Of a stretch of 64,000 nucleotides of DNA, positions 17,949 through 28,332 are shown piece after piece (position 1 is the first letter of the stretch; each line of letters starts with the position of its first letter). The stretch is from Roseovarius gahaiensis (GTDB taxonomy: Bacteria > Pseudomonadota > Alphaproteobacteria > Rhodobacterales > Rhodobacteraceae): the NCBI RefSeq assembly GCF_011601345.1, contig NZ_JAAORB010000005.1, forward strand, positions 1 to 64,000, given 5' to 3'. The notes under the pieces were generated by a model that was not told the DNA's origin, did no database searches, and was given only the letters and a program-made list of their open reading frames with translations. Made by a program: the position numbers and the translations under genes.

Positions 17949-19340
17949 TTACATCCAAGTATGGAAGGATCGTTTCGCCATCGGCTCGGGTCGTTCGGTG
18001 TGATGATGCGGCGTATAGATTTCCGCGATCTTTTCAACGGCTTGCTCGGGCGGCAATTCTTCGCTTGCCCCGGTGCGGCGGCAGGTCAGCTCGACCACAC
18101 CGTTTTTCAATCCGCGTGGCCCGACGGTGATCCGCCATGGCAACCCGATCAGGTCTTGCGTTGCAAACTTGGCGCCCGCCCGGTCGCTGGTGTCGTCATA
18201 CAGCGGCTCAAGGCCCAGCGCCTCGATGGATTTGTAAATCGCGTCGCAGGCCGCGTCGGCCTCGCTATCGCCTTGTTTGACGTTGACGATTCCCACATGG
18301 AACGGGGTCACGCCCTCGGGCCAGATGATGCCCTTGTCATCATGGCTGGCCTCGATGATCGCGCCCACAAGGCGGCTGACGCCTATTCCGTGACTGCCCA
18401 TATGCACCGGCACCGGCTTGCCGTCCTTGCCCTGCACCGTTGCGCCCATCGCTTCGGAATACTTGGTGCCGAAATAGAAAATCTGCCCCACTTCGATGCC
18501 ACGGCTTTTCATCCGCCGCGCCTCGGGCACCTCATTGAACTTGGCATCATCATGGGTTTCGTCGGTGCGGGCATAGGGTGTTGTCCATTCTTTCACGATG
18601 GACGCGCATTGATCCCAATCATCGTAATCGACTGATCTGTCACCCAATTTCAGATCGGTGATCGCACTGTCATAGAACACCTCCGACTCGCCGGTTTCGG
18701 CAAGCACCAGAAATTCATGGGTGTCGTCCCCGCCGATTGGCCCGCTGTCAGCGCGCATCGGAATCGCCTGCAGGCCCATCCGCTCGTAGGTGCGCAAATA
18801 GCTGACCATGTGGCGATTGTAAGCGTGCAGCGCGTCTTCTTTCGTCAGGTCAAAATTATACCCGTCCTTCATGAAAAACTCGCGCCCGCGCATCACGCCA
18901 AAGCGGGGCCGGATCTCATCGCGAAATTTCCATTGGATATGATAGAGCGTCAGCGGCAAATCCTTGTAGCTGCCCACATGGCTGCGGAAAATATCGGTGA
19001 TCAGCTCTTCGTTGGTCGGGCCATACAGCAAGTCCCGTCCCTGACGGTCGGTGATGCGCAGCATTTCTTCGCCGTAATCGTCATACCGCCCGGACTCGCG
19101 CCAAAGATCTGCCGATTGCAAGGTCGGCATCAGCATCGGGGTGTGGCCCGCGCGAACCTGTTCCTCGTGCACGATGTTTTCCAGTTTGCGCAGCACCTTG
19201 AAGCCAAGGGGCAGCCAAGAATAAATCCCGGCGCTGGCCTGTTTGATCATGCCAGCGCGCAGCATCAGGCGGTGGCTGGCAATCTGTGCCTCGGCGGGCG
19301 TTTCTTTGAGAACCGGCAGAAAATAGCGGGACAGGCGCAT
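17949..19340 (-). CDS. proS: Prolyl-tRNA synthetase, short form
   Basis: Charges tRNA-Pro with proline in the cytosol. The 463-residue protein is a class II synthetase: motif 1 region in [15 protein letters not shown], motif 2 in [25 protein letters not shown], and motif 3 in [17 protein letters not shown], followed by a C-terminal anticodon-binding domain. It lacks the large insertion used for editing in the E. coli enzyme, as is normal in alphaproteobacteria. GAGGG lies seven bases before the ATG. Confidence 0.97.
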   Translation of the reverse strand: MRLSRYFLPVLKETPAEAQIASHRLMLRAGMIKQASAGIYSWLPLGFKVLRKLENIVHEEQVRAGHTPMLMPTLQSADLWRESGRYDDYGEEMLRITDRQGRDLLYGPTNEELITDIFRSHVGSYKDLPLTLYHIQWKFRDEIRPRFGVMRGREFFMKDGYNFDLTKEDALHAYNRHMVSYLRTYERMGLQAIPMRADSGPIGGDDTHEFLVLAETGESEVFYDSAITDLKLGDRSVDYDDWDQCASIVKEWTTPYARTDETHDDAKFNEVPEARRMKSRGIEVGQIFYFGTKYSEAMGATVQGKDGKPVPVHMGSHGIGVSRLVGAIIEASHDDKGIIWPEGVTPFHVGIVNVKQGDSEADAACDAIYKSIEALGLEPLYDDTSDRAGAKFATQDLIGLPWRITVGPRGLKNGVVELTCRRTGASEELPPEQAVEKIAEIYTPHHHTERPEPMAKRSFHTWM

Positions 19341-19489
19341 GGTAAACCCTCGCGGCGATATGACGTTTTGCCCCGTTTATGGCTTTGCGCCTTGGCAGAC
19401 AAGCCACCGCGCGCCGATTTCGCCGCGCCACCCTTGCAAGCGTTGCCCAGTTGGGCGATGTGTATGCATCACAACCACCCGAGGCGCAC

Positions 19490-20554
19490 ATGGCTTTGCC
19501 GGTCGGCACACAGATGAAATATTGGGGCATCGCTTCGACGGTGTTCCTGATCATGCTGTGGTTTCTGGGCGACGTGATCCTGCCCTTCGTGCTGGGTGGC
19601 GCGATTGCCTATTTCCTTGATCCGGTGGCGGACAGGCTGGAACGCTGGGGCGCCAGCCGCGCCGTGGCGGTTACCCTGATCACTCTGGTCGCGCTGCTGA
19701 TTTTCGTGATCATGGCGCTTTTGGTGGTGCCGACGCTGATTCAGCAAACGATCAGCCTGTTCGACACCGCGCCGAAACTGTTCAACCAATTCCAGCAGGC
19801 GCTGACCGAACGCTTCCCGTCGCTTGTCGATGCCGACTCGACCCTGCGCAAATCGCTGATCGCAGTGGGGGAAACCATCCGCGACCGGGGCGGCCAAGTT
19901 CTGGAATCGGTGCTCAGTTCGGCGGCGGGGCTGATCAATATCGTGCTGTTGTTCGTCATCGTGCCGGTGGTGGCGTTTTACCTGCTCTATGACTGGGACC
20001 GCATGATCGCCCGCATCGACGATCTGCTGCCGCGCGATCACGCGCCGGTGATCCGGCAACTGGCGGGCGATATCGACAGGACGCTGGCCAGCTTTATCCG
20101 CGGCATGGGCACGGTTTGCCTGATCCTTGGCACATATTATGCCGTCGCGCTGATGCTGGTGGGGCTGCAATTTGGCCTTGTCGTCGGGGCCGTTGCCGGG
20201 CTGATCACCTTCATCCCTTACGTGGGCGCGGTTGTTGGCGGGGCACTGGCCATCGGACTGGCGCTGTTCCAATTCTGGGGGGATTGGCTGACGATCGGGC
20301 TGGTTGCCGGCATCTTCGTGCTAGGACAGGTGGCCGAGGGCAATTTCCTGACCCCCAAGCTGGTGGGCAGTTCTGTGGGCCTGCACCCTGTCTGGCTGAT
20401 CTTCGCGCTGTCTGTGTTTGGTGCGCTATTTGGCTTTGTCGGGATGTTGGTGGCGGTTCCCGTGGCCGCCGCAATCGGCGTTCTGGCCCGCTTTGCGATC
20501 AGCCAATACACCAACAGCCGCCTCTATCGCGGCTTGTCGCAAACGGACGAATGA
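19490..20554 (+). CDS. AI-2E/PerM-family permease
   Basis: A 354-residue inner-membrane protein with about eight transmembrane helices. It has the family layout: two N-terminal helices, a large soluble stretch rich in Phe and Gln around 70-150, then helices with FLTPKLVGSSVGLHPVWLIF, the best-conserved segment. Members were named for AI-2 export, but most transport unknown substrates, and some are sodium-proton antiporters. The ATG at 19490 was chosen over one 37 codons earlier for its GAGG site and position. Its last bases overlap the start of hda. Confidence 0.88.
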   Translation: MALPVGTQMKYWGIASTVFLIMLWFLGDVILPFVLGGAIAYFLDPVADRLERWGASRAVAVTLITLVALLIFVIMALLVVPTLIQQTISLFDTAPKLFNQFQQALTERFPSLVDADSTLRKSLIAVGETIRDRGGQVLESVLSSAAGLINIVLLFVIVPVVAFYLLYDWDRMIARIDDLLPRDHAPVIRQLAGDIDRTLASFIRGMGTVCLILGTYYAVALMLVGLQFGLVVGAVAGLITFIPYVGAVVGGALAIGLALFQFWGDWLTIGLVAGIFVLGQVAEGNFLTPKLVGSSVGLHPVWLIFALSVFGALFGFVGMLVAVPVAAAIGVLARFAISQYTNSRLYRGLSQTDE

Positions 20555-21219
20555 TGGCCGAACAACTCATTTTCGACCTCCCCGTGCGCGAAGCACTGGG
20601 CCGCGAGGATTTCTTTGTCTCGCCCGCCAATGCCGAAGCTGTGGCGATGATCGAAGGCTGGCAAGACTGGCCCTCGCACAAGCTGGTGCTGACCGGCCCG
20701 CCCGGCGCGGGCAAAACACATCTGGTGCATGTCTGGGCAAAACTGTCGGGCGCACGCATTGTCCGGGCGGCTGATCTGACCAACGCGGATATCCCCGAGC
20801 TTGCCAGACACCACATCGCGGTTGAAGATTGCGACACCATCGCCGGACACCACTCCACCGAGGAAGCCCTGTTTCACCTGCATAATCTGGTCCTTGCCGA
20901 AGGTCGGTCGATCCTGTTCACTGCCACCAAGCCGGCCAATCTGTGGAACCTGTCGCTGCCCGATCTGGCCAGCCGGATGCAGGGCACCCCGGCCAGCCCC
21001 CTGCATGAACCCGATGATACGCTGCTTGGGGTGGTGATGCTGAAACTTCTGGCCGACCGGCAGGTGACGCCCACGCCCAATACCGTGCCCTATCTGGTGC
21101 GGCGCATCGACCGGTCTTTTGCCGCCGCGCGCGATGTCGTGGTTCGCCTGGATAGCATGGCCCTGTCATCGGGCCGGCCGATCAATCGCACATTGGCGGC
21201 AAAGCTGCTGGACAACTGA
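20554..21219 (+). CDS. hdaA: DnaA-homologous regulator Hda/HdaA
   Basis: A 221-residue DnaA-like AAA+ protein that, with the DNA polymerase sliding clamp, turns ATP-DnaA into ADP-DnaA and limits re-initiation. The N-terminus has QLIFDLP, the clamp-binding motif of Hda. Walker A is GPPGAGKTH, Walker B lies in HHIAVEDCD, and the sensor 2 region contains RRIDRSFAAA. The start overlaps the upstream permease stop (ATGA); an ATG one codon earlier is equally possible. The DNA-binding domain IV of DnaA is absent, as expected. Confidence 0.9.
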   Translation: MAEQLIFDLPVREALGREDFFVSPANAEAVAMIEGWQDWPSHKLVLTGPPGAGKTHLVHVWAKLSGARIVRAADLTNADIPELARHHIAVEDCDTIAGHHSTEEALFHLHNLVLAEGRSILFTATKPANLWNLSLPDLASRMQGTPASPLHEPDDTLLGVVMLKLLADRQVTPTPNTVPYLVRRIDRSFAAARDVVVRLDSMALSSGRPINRTLAAKLLDN

Positions 21220-21277
21220 CAAGCAGACCGGCACGATTGGTCACCGTTCCGTTACATGACATCGCCATAAGGCCCGT

Positions 21278-23452
21278 ATGACACACGCAGATTTTCTCAA
21301 ATCCCCGATGCCCGAACCCGTCGAGATTCCCGATCTGGACATGGCGGGGCCGGGCCGTTTTTATAATCGCGAACTCAGTTGGCTGGGCTTCAACTGGCGG
21401 GTTTTGGAAGAGGCCCAAAACCCCCGCGTTCCCCTGTTGGAGCGTTTGCGCTTTCTGTCGATCTCGGCCACCAATCTGGACGAGTTTTACAACGTGCGCG
21501 TTGCGGGCCTGCGCGAACTGGCCCATGCTGGCAACACAACACCCGCCGCCGACGGGCTGACGCCTGCTGAACAACTGGTTTTGATCAACGAAGACGCCCG
21601 CAAACTGCTTGAGGCGCAACAGGACACTTACGAAACCCTGCGCCGCGAGATGGAGGCCGAGAACATCTCGATCCTCGACAATGCGGGGCTGACGGCCGAA
21701 GACCGCGACCATCTGGCCGATGTGTTCATGCACAACGTGTTCCCGGTCCTGTCGCCCTTGGCGATTGATCCGGCGCACCCGTTCCCGTTCATTCCCAACC
21801 TTGGCTATTCGCTGGCGCTGCAACTGGAACGCAAATCCGACAAGCGCCCGTTGCAGGCGCTGTTGCCGATCCCGCAACAGATCGACCGCTTCGTCAGCCT
21901 GCCCGCCCCCGCAGGCACGCACAGGGTTATCCCGCTAGAGGAATTGCTGCTTGTCCATCTCGACAGCCTGTTTCCCGGTTACAAGCACAAGGGGCACTGT
22001 TCGTTCCGGGTGCTGCGCGACAGCGATCTGGAGGTTGAGGAAGAAGCCGAAGATCTGGTGCGCGAATTCGAGGTGGCCCTGAAACGCCGCCGCCGTGGCG
22101 AAGTGGTGCGAATGAAAATCTCGTCCGGTGCGCCCGAGGCCCTGCGCCGCGTGATCATGGATGAATTGCACGTCATCCCCGACGAGGTGGTCGAGGTCGA
22201 GGGCATGATTGGGCTGGCCGACCTCAAGGAACTGGTGCTGGACAGCCGCCCCGATCTGCTGTGGCCGTCCTTCACGCCGCGGGTGCCGGAACGGGTGCAG
22301 GATCATGACGGCGATATGTTGGCCGCGATCCGTCAAAAAGACATGCTGCTGCACCACCCGTATGAAACCTTCGACATGGTGGTGCGGTTTCTGCATCAGG
22401 CCGCGCGCGACCCCGATGTTGTGGCGATCAAACAAACGCTCTATCGCACATCCAAGGACAGCCCGATTGTCAGCGCATTGTGCGAGGCCGCCGAGGATGG
22501 CAAATCGGTCACCGCGCTTGTGGAACTCAAGGCGCGGTTCGACGAGGCCGCAAATATCCGCCAATCACGACGGTTAGAACGCTCGGGCGCGCATGTCGTC
22601 TATGGGTTCCTCGATCTGAAAACCCACGCCAAGATTTCTACCGTGGTGCGGCGCGAGGGTGATCAACTGGTCACGTACACCCATTATGGCACCGGCAATT
22701 ACCACCCGATCACGGCCCGCATCTATACCGATCTTAGCCTGTTCACCTGCGATGCCTCGCTTGGCCGCGACGCGACCAAGGTATTCAACTACCTGTCGGG
22801 CTACGCACAGCCCGAAAAGCTGGAAAACTTGGCCTTTTCACCAATCACGCTCAAGCCCCGCCTGCTTGAAATGATCGCGAACGAGGCCGCAAATGCCCGC
22901 GCTGGCAAACCCGCCGTAATCTGGGCCAAGATGAACGCCCTGATCGACCCCGATGTGATCGACGCGCTTTATGCCGCCAGTCAGGCCGGGGTCAAAATCA
23001 GCCTCGTGGTCCGCGGCATTTGCGGGCTGCGCCCCGGCATCAAAGGCCTGAGCGAGAATATCCGCGTCAAATCCATCATCGGGCGGTTCTTGGAACATTC
23101 GCGTATTGTCTGTTTTGGCAACGGGGCCGATCTGCCCTCGAAAAAGGCGCGGGTTTATATCAGTTCCGCTGATTGGATGGGCCGCAACCTGAACCGACGC
23201 GTCGAAACGCTGGTCGAGATCGAAAATCCCACCGTCAAGGCGCAGATCGTCGGTCAGGTCATGGCCGCCAATATGGCCGACATCGCGCAAAGTTGGGTAA
23301 TGGCCCCCGATGGCAGCTTTGCACGTGCAGAACCGCCCGAAGGCGCATTTGCCTTCAACTGTCACCGGTTCTTCATGGAAAATCCGTCTCTGTCGGGACG
23401 CGGAAGCGCAGGCGCCGGGGATGTGCCGAAATTGACCCATGCCGAAGATTGA
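21278..23452 (+). CDS. ppk1: Polyphosphate kinase 1
   Basis: Reversibly polymerises the ATP gamma-phosphate into polyphosphate. The 724-residue protein has the PPK1 layout: N domain ([16 protein letters not shown]), head domain, and C1 and C2 domains. The phosphorylated histidine is His469 in [10 protein letters not shown], and a second conserved segment is the [16 protein letters not shown] region near the end. It lies 58 bases after hda and 52 bases before ppx, so polyphosphate synthesis and breakdown are probably coexpressed. Confidence 0.97.
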   Translation: MTHADFLKSPMPEPVEIPDLDMAGPGRFYNRELSWLGFNWRVLEEAQNPRVPLLERLRFLSISATNLDEFYNVRVAGLRELAHAGNTTPAADGLTPAEQLVLINEDARKLLEAQQDTYETLRREMEAENISILDNAGLTAEDRDHLADVFMHNVFPVLSPLAIDPAHPFPFIPNLGYSLALQLERKSDKRPLQALLPIPQQIDRFVSLPAPAGTHRVIPLEELLLVHLDSLFPGYKHKGHCSFRVLRDSDLEVEEEAEDLVREFEVALKRRRRGEVVRMKISSGAPEALRRVIMDELHVIPDEVVEVEGMIGLADLKELVLDSRPDLLWPSFTPRVPERVQDHDGDMLAAIRQKDMLLHHPYETFDMVVRFLHQAARDPDVVAIKQTLYRTSKDSPIVSALCEAAEDGKSVTALVELKARFDEAANIRQSRRLERSGAHVVYGFLDLKTHAKISTVVRREGDQLVTYTHYGTGNYHPITARIYTDLSLFTCDASLGRDATKVFNYLSGYAQPEKLENLAFSPITLKPRLLEMIANEAANARAGKPAVIWAKMNALIDPDVIDALYAASQAGVKISLVVRGICGLRPGIKGLSENIRVKSIIGRFLEHSRIVCFGNGADLPSKKARVYISSADWMGRNLNRRVETLVEIENPTVKAQIVGQVMAANMADIAQSWVMAPDGSFARAEPPEGAFAFNCHRFFMENPSLSGRGSAGAGDVPKLTHAED

Positions 23453-23504
23453 CGGCACCGCTCCGCTGTCGCATACAGAAGGTCCAAAGTGACCCGAGGG
23501 GCAT

Positions 23505-25052
23505 ATGGACGGCACCAACGATCCGGCGCAGGAAGATGGCGGGCCATTTGGCCGACCCCTGTTTGATAAACCCTCCGCCCGCGCGCTAAGCCGCGTCGGC
23601 GTGGTTGATGTCGGATCAAACTCGGTCCGGTTGGTGGTGTTTGACGGGGCCGCCCGCAGCCCGGCGTATTTCTACAACGAAAAGATCATGTGCGCGCTTG
23701 GCGCGGGCATGTCCGAAACCGGGCGGCTGAACCCAGAAGGCCGCGTGCGCGCGCTGGACGCGCTCAGGCGATTCAAGCTGTTGGGCGATGGGATGGGCAC
23801 GGGCCCGCTGGTGGCGGTGGCCACAGCCGCCGTGCGCGATGCAGAAGACGGGCCAGACTTCCGCGCACAGGTGGAACGCGAAACTGGCATTCGCCTATGG
23901 GTGATCGACGGCCGCGAAGAGGCCCGGCTGTCGGCGCAAGGTGTTCTGTTGGGCTGGCCCGGATCGTATGGCTTGGTCTGCGATATCGGCGGATCGTCGA
24001 TGGAACTGGCCGAGATCGACGGCGGCACGGTGGGCAATCGCATGTCCTCGTCGCTTGGCCCGCTGAAACTACGTGACCTCAAGGGCGGCAAGAAAGCCCG
24101 CAAGGCCGTAATCAAGGACACTGTGGCGCGGATGCGCACGGAACTGGGCGAACAGAAAAACCGCCTGTTTCTGGTTGGTGGTTCATGGCGGGCCATCGCC
24201 AAGATCGACATGGCGCGGCGCGGCTATCCGCTGCATGTGCTGCACGAATACCGCATGACCCCCAAGGCCGTGCGCGACACCGCGAAATACATCGCCAAAA
24301 ACGATCTGGACGAGCTGCGCAACCGCGCGGGCGTATCATCGGCACGGGCCGTATTGGTGCCCTACGCGATCGAAGTGCTGCGCGAAGTCGTCCGCACCTT
24401 CAAACCGCGTGATATCGCGATATCCAGCTACGGCATCCGCGAGGGGCTGTTATACGAACAGATGCCCCAGCAATTGCGCGACCGTGATCCGCTGATCGAA
24501 TCCTGTCGTTTTGCCGAATCCAAGGATGCCCGCCTGCCCGGCTTTGGCCGTGTGGTCTATGACTTCATCGAGCCGCTGTTCAAATCCGCCAAACCCGATC
24601 GCCGCCGGATCATCAAGGCGGCGTGTCTGCTGCATGATGTCAGTTGGCGCTCGCACCCCGATTACCGCGCAGCCGATTGCTTTGACAACGCCACGCGCGC
24701 CAATCTGGGCGGGCTCAAACATTCCGAACGGGTCTACCTTGGTTTGGCCTTGCTGCACCGCTATTCCAACAACCGTGAAGGCACGCGATTTGCCGATCTC
24801 TATGATCTGATCGACCCGCAGGATGCCCAACAGGCCGAAGTTCTGGGCAAAGCAATGCGTTTTGCCGCGATGCTCTGGTTGCGCGAAGATGCCAAGCTGG
24901 GCGAGATGCGCTGGTACCCCAAGAAAAAGATGCTGGAACTCAGGCTATCGCCGCAAGCGGCCGCGCTTTTCGGTGAAGTGGCCAAGGCGCGTTTTCAATC
25001 TCTGGCCGCCTCGCTATCGGCGGATACGTTGATCAAAACCGCGCGCAGCTGA
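23505..25052 (+). CDS. ppx: Exopolyphosphatase, Ppx/GppA family
   Basis: A 515-residue phosphatase of the actin-like ATPase fold, expected to remove terminal phosphate from polyphosphate or hydrolyse pppGpp. Phosphate-binding loops are VVDVGSNSVRLVVFDG (about 33-48) and VCDIGGSSMELAEIDGG. The C-terminal third (CLLHDVSWRSHPDYRA onward) is an HD-like helical domain found in long members. GAGGGG precedes the ATG. It directly follows ppk1, supporting the exopolyphosphatase reading. Confidence 0.94.
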   Translation: MDGTNDPAQEDGGPFGRPLFDKPSARALSRVGVVDVGSNSVRLVVFDGAARSPAYFYNEKIMCALGAGMSETGRLNPEGRVRALDALRRFKLLGDGMGTGPLVAVATAAVRDAEDGPDFRAQVERETGIRLWVIDGREEARLSAQGVLLGWPGSYGLVCDIGGSSMELAEIDGGTVGNRMSSSLGPLKLRDLKGGKKARKAVIKDTVARMRTELGEQKNRLFLVGGSWRAIAKIDMARRGYPLHVLHEYRMTPKAVRDTAKYIAKNDLDELRNRAGVSSARAVLVPYAIEVLREVVRTFKPRDIAISSYGIREGLLYEQMPQQLRDRDPLIESCRFAESKDARLPGFGRVVYDFIEPLFKSAKPDRRRIIKAACLLHDVSWRSHPDYRAADCFDNATRANLGGLKHSERVYLGLALLHRYSNNREGTRFADLYDLIDPQDAQQAEVLGKAMRFAAMLWLREDAKLGEMRWYPKKKMLELRLSPQAAALFGEVAKARFQSLAASLSADTLIKTARS

Positions 25053-25055
25053 CGC

Positions 25056-25436
25056 TTAGATTTCAATCTCACCGTCGTCCAGTGGGGGCTGGTCCGGCGC
25101 GTCGGGGTCCAATGGTTCCTTGCGGCGCAGAATGATATCGCCATTGGGCAGCATTTCCGGCGGATGATAGACGCTGAGATCGTCGATCTTACCCATCAAC
25201 TCGGCAAAGGCCGGGCCCATTTCCTCGACAAAGCGGCGCAATTCCGGCCCCATGGTTTCAGCCAACCCTTTGAGGTCTTCCATGGCTGGCTCCATCTCGC
25301 GCATGATTCCTTCCATAAACATCTGCGCGCCACGTTCCATCAATGATGTCCCCGACTTGTCTTGCTCCGCCTCTTGCGCGGATAGCGGCGAGGCAATGGA
25401 CAAGACGGCGGCAGTGATCAGGGCAAAACGTGTCAT
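25056..25436 (-). CDS. Small exported hypothetical protein
   Basis: A 126-residue protein with a signal peptide (ALITAAVLSIASPLSA). The mature part is a Met- and Glu-rich amphipathic helix region (SLMERGAQMFMEGIMREMEP and on to EEMGPAFAELMGKIDDL), followed by YHPPEMLPNGDIILRRK and a Pro/Asp-rich acidic tail. Similar proteins in this order carry an "AAA+ ATPase" name in some annotations, but no Walker motif is present here. Function unknown. It is convergent with ppx, 3 bp between stops. Confidence 0.8.
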   Translation of the reverse strand: MTRFALITAAVLSIASPLSAQEAEQDKSGTSLMERGAQMFMEGIMREMEPAMEDLKGLAETMGPELRRFVEEMGPAFAELMGKIDDLSVYHPPEMLPNGDIILRRKEPLDPDAPDQPPLDDGEIEI

Positions 25437-25472
25437 GCAGGTAATATAAGCGCGGCTGACGACAATTTTAAG

Positions 25473-26504
25473 TCACAAATCAATATCCATTGTCACCGGA
25501 AAATGATCAGACGCAGTGATCAGCGCCGCGCGCAACTCTGGCACCTTCCAGCAGCCGGGGTCATCGAAGGGATGCCAGATTCGCCAGGCAGGTCGCCGCG
25601 CCGCCAAATCGGGCGAGACCATGATATAATCCAGCAACGCCTGTAAATAGCGCCCCTCATCCGCGAGGTAGAATCGCGCCGTGGTGTTCATCGCGCCAAT
25701 CCGCCGGGTCAGCGCCCGGCTGGCGTGCGGATCGCTCAGACGCAACGCCCCCACATCCCCGTCGCCCATCACGATTTCCACCGATGAGCGTCCGAACAAA
25801 TGTTCGTATTCATCCAGACCGGGGCCATCGTTGAGATCCCCCAAAACGATCAGCGGCTCCCCCGCGTGCAAATGCTCTTCGATGCGGCGGCGCAACCACA
25901 CCGCTTGCGCCTGCTGCTTGCGCCGGTTTGCAATCGACATGCGCATCACCTGATCTCGGGTCCGTGCGCCATGTGGGGCCTTGGATTTCAAATGCGCCCC
26001 GATCATGCGAAACGTCTTGCCGCTCGCGGTTTCGCAGGCCAATTCCAGCGGCGGTTTGGAAAACTCCACCCGGTCTTGGGTGTCGTCGATATCCAAGTCG
26101 ATCCGAAACACCCCATCAAAGCGCGGCGCGCTGTCATCAGTCTTGGCCGGCACCAACGCGCCCTGCGGATCGTGGCGGCACGAGAGCACATCAGGATCGT
26201 AAAGCAACGCGATTTCCTGCTGGGTGTCATTGGCAAACCCGATCACCGCCTTGCGCGCACGGATCTGGGCAAACGCGGCAAAGGTCTCTAGCGCGAGCAC
26301 GCTGGCGCGGCGGCTGCTTTCGTCGGGCGCTTCGATCACCATCACAGCGTCGGCATCCAACGCGGTAAACACGATCCCCAAAGCCGCCAGTTGATCAGCG
26401 CGCGTCACGCCATGGCGGCCAGACAGGCCATCATCGGCCAGCAACTGCCCGCAATCATCGAACAAGGCGTTGAACCACTCGACATTATACGTGGCGATCC
26501 GCAT
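25473..26504 (-). CDS. Endonuclease/exonuclease/phosphatase family protein
   Basis: A 343-residue metal-dependent phosphodiesterase-like enzyme. Family residues are visible in MRIATYNVEWFNALF (Asn), ADAVMVIEAPDES (Glu), MIGAHLKSKA (His), LIVLGDLNDGPG (Asp and Asn) and the final ASDHFPVTM (Asp and His). Such enzymes cut DNA, RNA or phospholipid; the substrate is not predictable. The ATG at 26504 was preferred because translation then begins right at the conserved strand. It overlaps the end of the J-domain gene by 20 bases. Confidence 0.87.
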   Translation of the reverse strand: MRIATYNVEWFNALFDDCGQLLADDGLSGRHGVTRADQLAALGIVFTALDADAVMVIEAPDESSRRASVLALETFAAFAQIRARKAVIGFANDTQQEIALLYDPDVLSCRHDPQGALVPAKTDDSAPRFDGVFRIDLDIDDTQDRVEFSKPPLELACETASGKTFRMIGAHLKSKAPHGARTRDQVMRMSIANRRKQQAQAVWLRRRIEEHLHAGEPLIVLGDLNDGPGLDEYEHLFGRSSVEIVMGDGDVGALRLSDPHASRALTRRIGAMNTTARFYLADEGRYLQALLDYIMVSPDLAARRPAWRIWHPFDDPGCWKVPELRAALITASDHFPVTMDIDL

Positions 26505-27183
26505 GGGCCTCTTTCTGGCGGATCTCTTCCCAAGCGCGGTTGATATCAACCATCCGCTTTTCGGCCAGTTTAATCGCCTCTTGCGGCACGCCCCGCGCCA
26601 TCATCTGGTCGGGGTGGCTGTCGCGCACATGCTGCTGCCACACTTTTTTGATCTGTCCCATCGACATATCGCGGGTCACCCCCAGAACAGCGTATGGGTC
26701 ATGTTCGCTCTCGGCCACGAACCGGCTGTGCAGGCGGCGGAAATCGCCTTCGTCCAAGCCAAAGATCTCGGCCACCCGGCGCAGAAACGCATCCTCGCGC
26801 GGGTGATATTCCCCGTCGGCCATGGCGATATGAAACAGGCCTTCCATCAGATCGCATAACGTGCCGCTCTGATCACCAAACATGCGCTGGATACGGGCGG
26901 CGTAATCCTCAAACCCGGCCACATCCTGCCGGGCCAGATTGAACACCCTTGCGGCCCCGGCCTCATCCTCTTGGGCAATCTGGAACACCTCGCGAAAGAC
27001 CGTCACCTCGTCGCGGGTCACCAACCCGTCGGCCTTGGCCATTTTCGCACCAAGCGCGATCACCGCAATGGTAAAGGCCACGCTGCGCTCGGGCGGGCTG
27101 CGCAGCTTGTCAAACACGGCGCTCAGCCCCTCGCCTTTGGCAAGGGCCGACACGGCCTCGGATATGCGGGTCCAGATCGACAT
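26485..27183 (-). CDS. TerB-like/J-domain co-chaperone (DjlA-like)
   Basis: A 232-residue protein. Residues about 25-150 form a TerB-like helical domain (FTIAVIALGAKMAKADGLVT, MADGEYHPREDAFL), and the C-terminal 65 residues are a J domain (DPYAVLGVTRDMSMGQIKKV) with the DnaK-stimulating HPD in DSHPDQM. It is therefore a DnaK co-chaperone of the DjlA type, but without the N-terminal membrane anchor of E. coli DjlA. Start 27183 was chosen over one three codons earlier. It is the first gene of a two-gene overlap with the EEP-family gene. Confidence 0.9.
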   Translation of the reverse strand: MSIWTRISEAVSALAKGEGLSAVFDKLRSPPERSVAFTIAVIALGAKMAKADGLVTRDEVTVFREVFQIAQEDEAGAARVFNLARQDVAGFEDYAARIQRMFGDQSGTLCDLMEGLFHIAMADGEYHPREDAFLRRVAEIFGLDEGDFRRLHSRFVAESEHDPYAVLGVTRDMSMGQIKKVWQQHVRDSHPDQMMARGVPQEAIKLAEKRMVDINRAWEEIRQKEAHADRHV

Positions 27184-27226
27184 GCGCAGCACCCTAGCCC
27201 CTTTCGCAGGGCTTGTCAGCGCGCGC

Positions 27227-27715
27227 TTAAAGAAGTTTTTGCATCAAGATCAGATCCAGCCAGCGGTCAAACTTCCAGCCCACCTGCGGCAACACGGCGA
27301 CCTGCGCATATCCCAGCCGATCATGAAACGCGACGCCGCCGGGGTTTTCCCCGCTGACACCTGCAATCATCGAATGCATGCCCGCCGCGCGCGCGTGATC
27401 CTCAAGCGCCTGCATCAGCGCCCGGCCCACGCCGCGACCCCGCGCATCGGCAGCAAGGGCAATCGAATGCTCTGCGGTGCGCGCATATCCCGGACCGGCG
27501 CGGAACTGTTTGTAACTGGCAAAGCCCAACACCGCACCCGCCGCCTCTGCGACCAAGAAACCATGACCATTGGCCATAGTTTGCTCAACCTCGGCTGCCA
27601 TATCCTGCAGGGTTTTTGGCTTTGAGTTAAAGCTGATTGCCGTCTCGCGGATCACCGGATTGATGATGTCGGCGATGGCCTGTGCATCGGCCAGTTGGGC
27701 CGCGCGCGGGGTCAT
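27227..27715 (-). CDS. GNAT acetyltransferase, phosphinothricin-acetyltransferase-like
   Basis: A 162-residue single-domain GNAT enzyme that moves an acetyl group from acetyl-CoA to an amine. The CoA-binding motif reads DARGRGVGRALMQALEDHA. The start RAAQLADAQAIADIINPVI and the GENPGGVAFHDRLGY and GWKFDRWLDLILMQ segments are characteristic of the phosphinothricin/methionine sulfoximine acetyltransferase branch. Its start overlaps the stop of the VOC gene by four bases. Confidence 0.9.
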   Translation of the reverse strand: MTPRAAQLADAQAIADIINPVIRETAISFNSKPKTLQDMAAEVEQTMANGHGFLVAEAAGAVLGFASYKQFRAGPGYARTAEHSIALAADARGRGVGRALMQALEDHARAAGMHSMIAGVSGENPGGVAFHDRLGYAQVAVLPQVGWKFDRWLDLILMQKLL

Positions 27716-28323
27716 TCCAGCACCCTTAGCCCTCCGGGCGTTGTGATTTCGGCGCGCAGGCCCGGCGCACCAGCCACAAATTGCACCCGATCATCACGCA
27801 ACATCGGGCCCAAAGCAGTTGCCAAGGCACCGGCCTGCGGATGGCTGACACGCAAGCGCGCCAAGGCGCAGCCCGACGCCTGCAACCGCTGCGCGGGATG
27901 CTCCGCGCAATCCCATTGCATCAACGCCGGGAACACATTGTCGTAGGGCAAAAGACCCGTTTCAGGCACCGCCATACGCCAGGTCAGATCGCTCCGCGAC
28001 AACGCCACAGGGTGCCCGGCCGCAGGAAACCGTTCGATCTCGGCCAACAGATCATCGCTGCGGCAAATCCAGTTGTTCAATTTTGGCGGTCCCTCGAACC
28101 GGTCCAGATTGAACCATCGCGCATGGCCCGGCGCAGGCGCGGTTGGGTCAATCGCGATCACTTCAAGATAGAGACCGTCATCGAACCCCAACAGCATGTT
28201 ATGCGTGCCAAAATGCGCGTGTTGCCCACCGGGCTGAAGCCGCACGCCAAGGGCCTGCTCGACCGCCGCGCGCCCTTCCTCCAAGGTGCCAGCGGCAACC
28301 GCCAGATGATCCAATTGCAACAT
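27712..28323 (-). CDS. VOC-family (glyoxalase-like) protein
   Basis: A 203-residue protein with the glyoxalase-like pattern: LQLDHLAVAAGTLEEGRAAV with the metal His, then GTHNMLLGFDDGLYLEVIAIDP with the Glu ligand, and a second half containing GLRAEITTPGGL. Members include dioxygenases, isomerases and resistance proteins; nothing here picks one. Its stop overlaps the start of the GNAT gene (ATGA), so the two are coupled. Confidence 0.87.
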   Translation of the reverse strand: MLQLDHLAVAAGTLEEGRAAVEQALGVRLQPGGQHAHFGTHNMLLGFDDGLYLEVIAIDPTAPAPGHARWFNLDRFEGPPKLNNWICRSDDLLAEIERFPAAGHPVALSRSDLTWRMAVPETGLLPYDNVFPALMQWDCAEHPAQRLQASGCALARLRVSHPQAGALATALGPMLRDDRVQFVAGAPGLRAEITTPGGLRVLE

Positions 28324-28332
28324 GTCGCTCTC

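Noticed and set aside
25056-25436. Naming the small exported protein an AAA+ ATPase
   Set aside because: There is no Walker A or B motif, and the protein is a short secreted helix-rich sequence.
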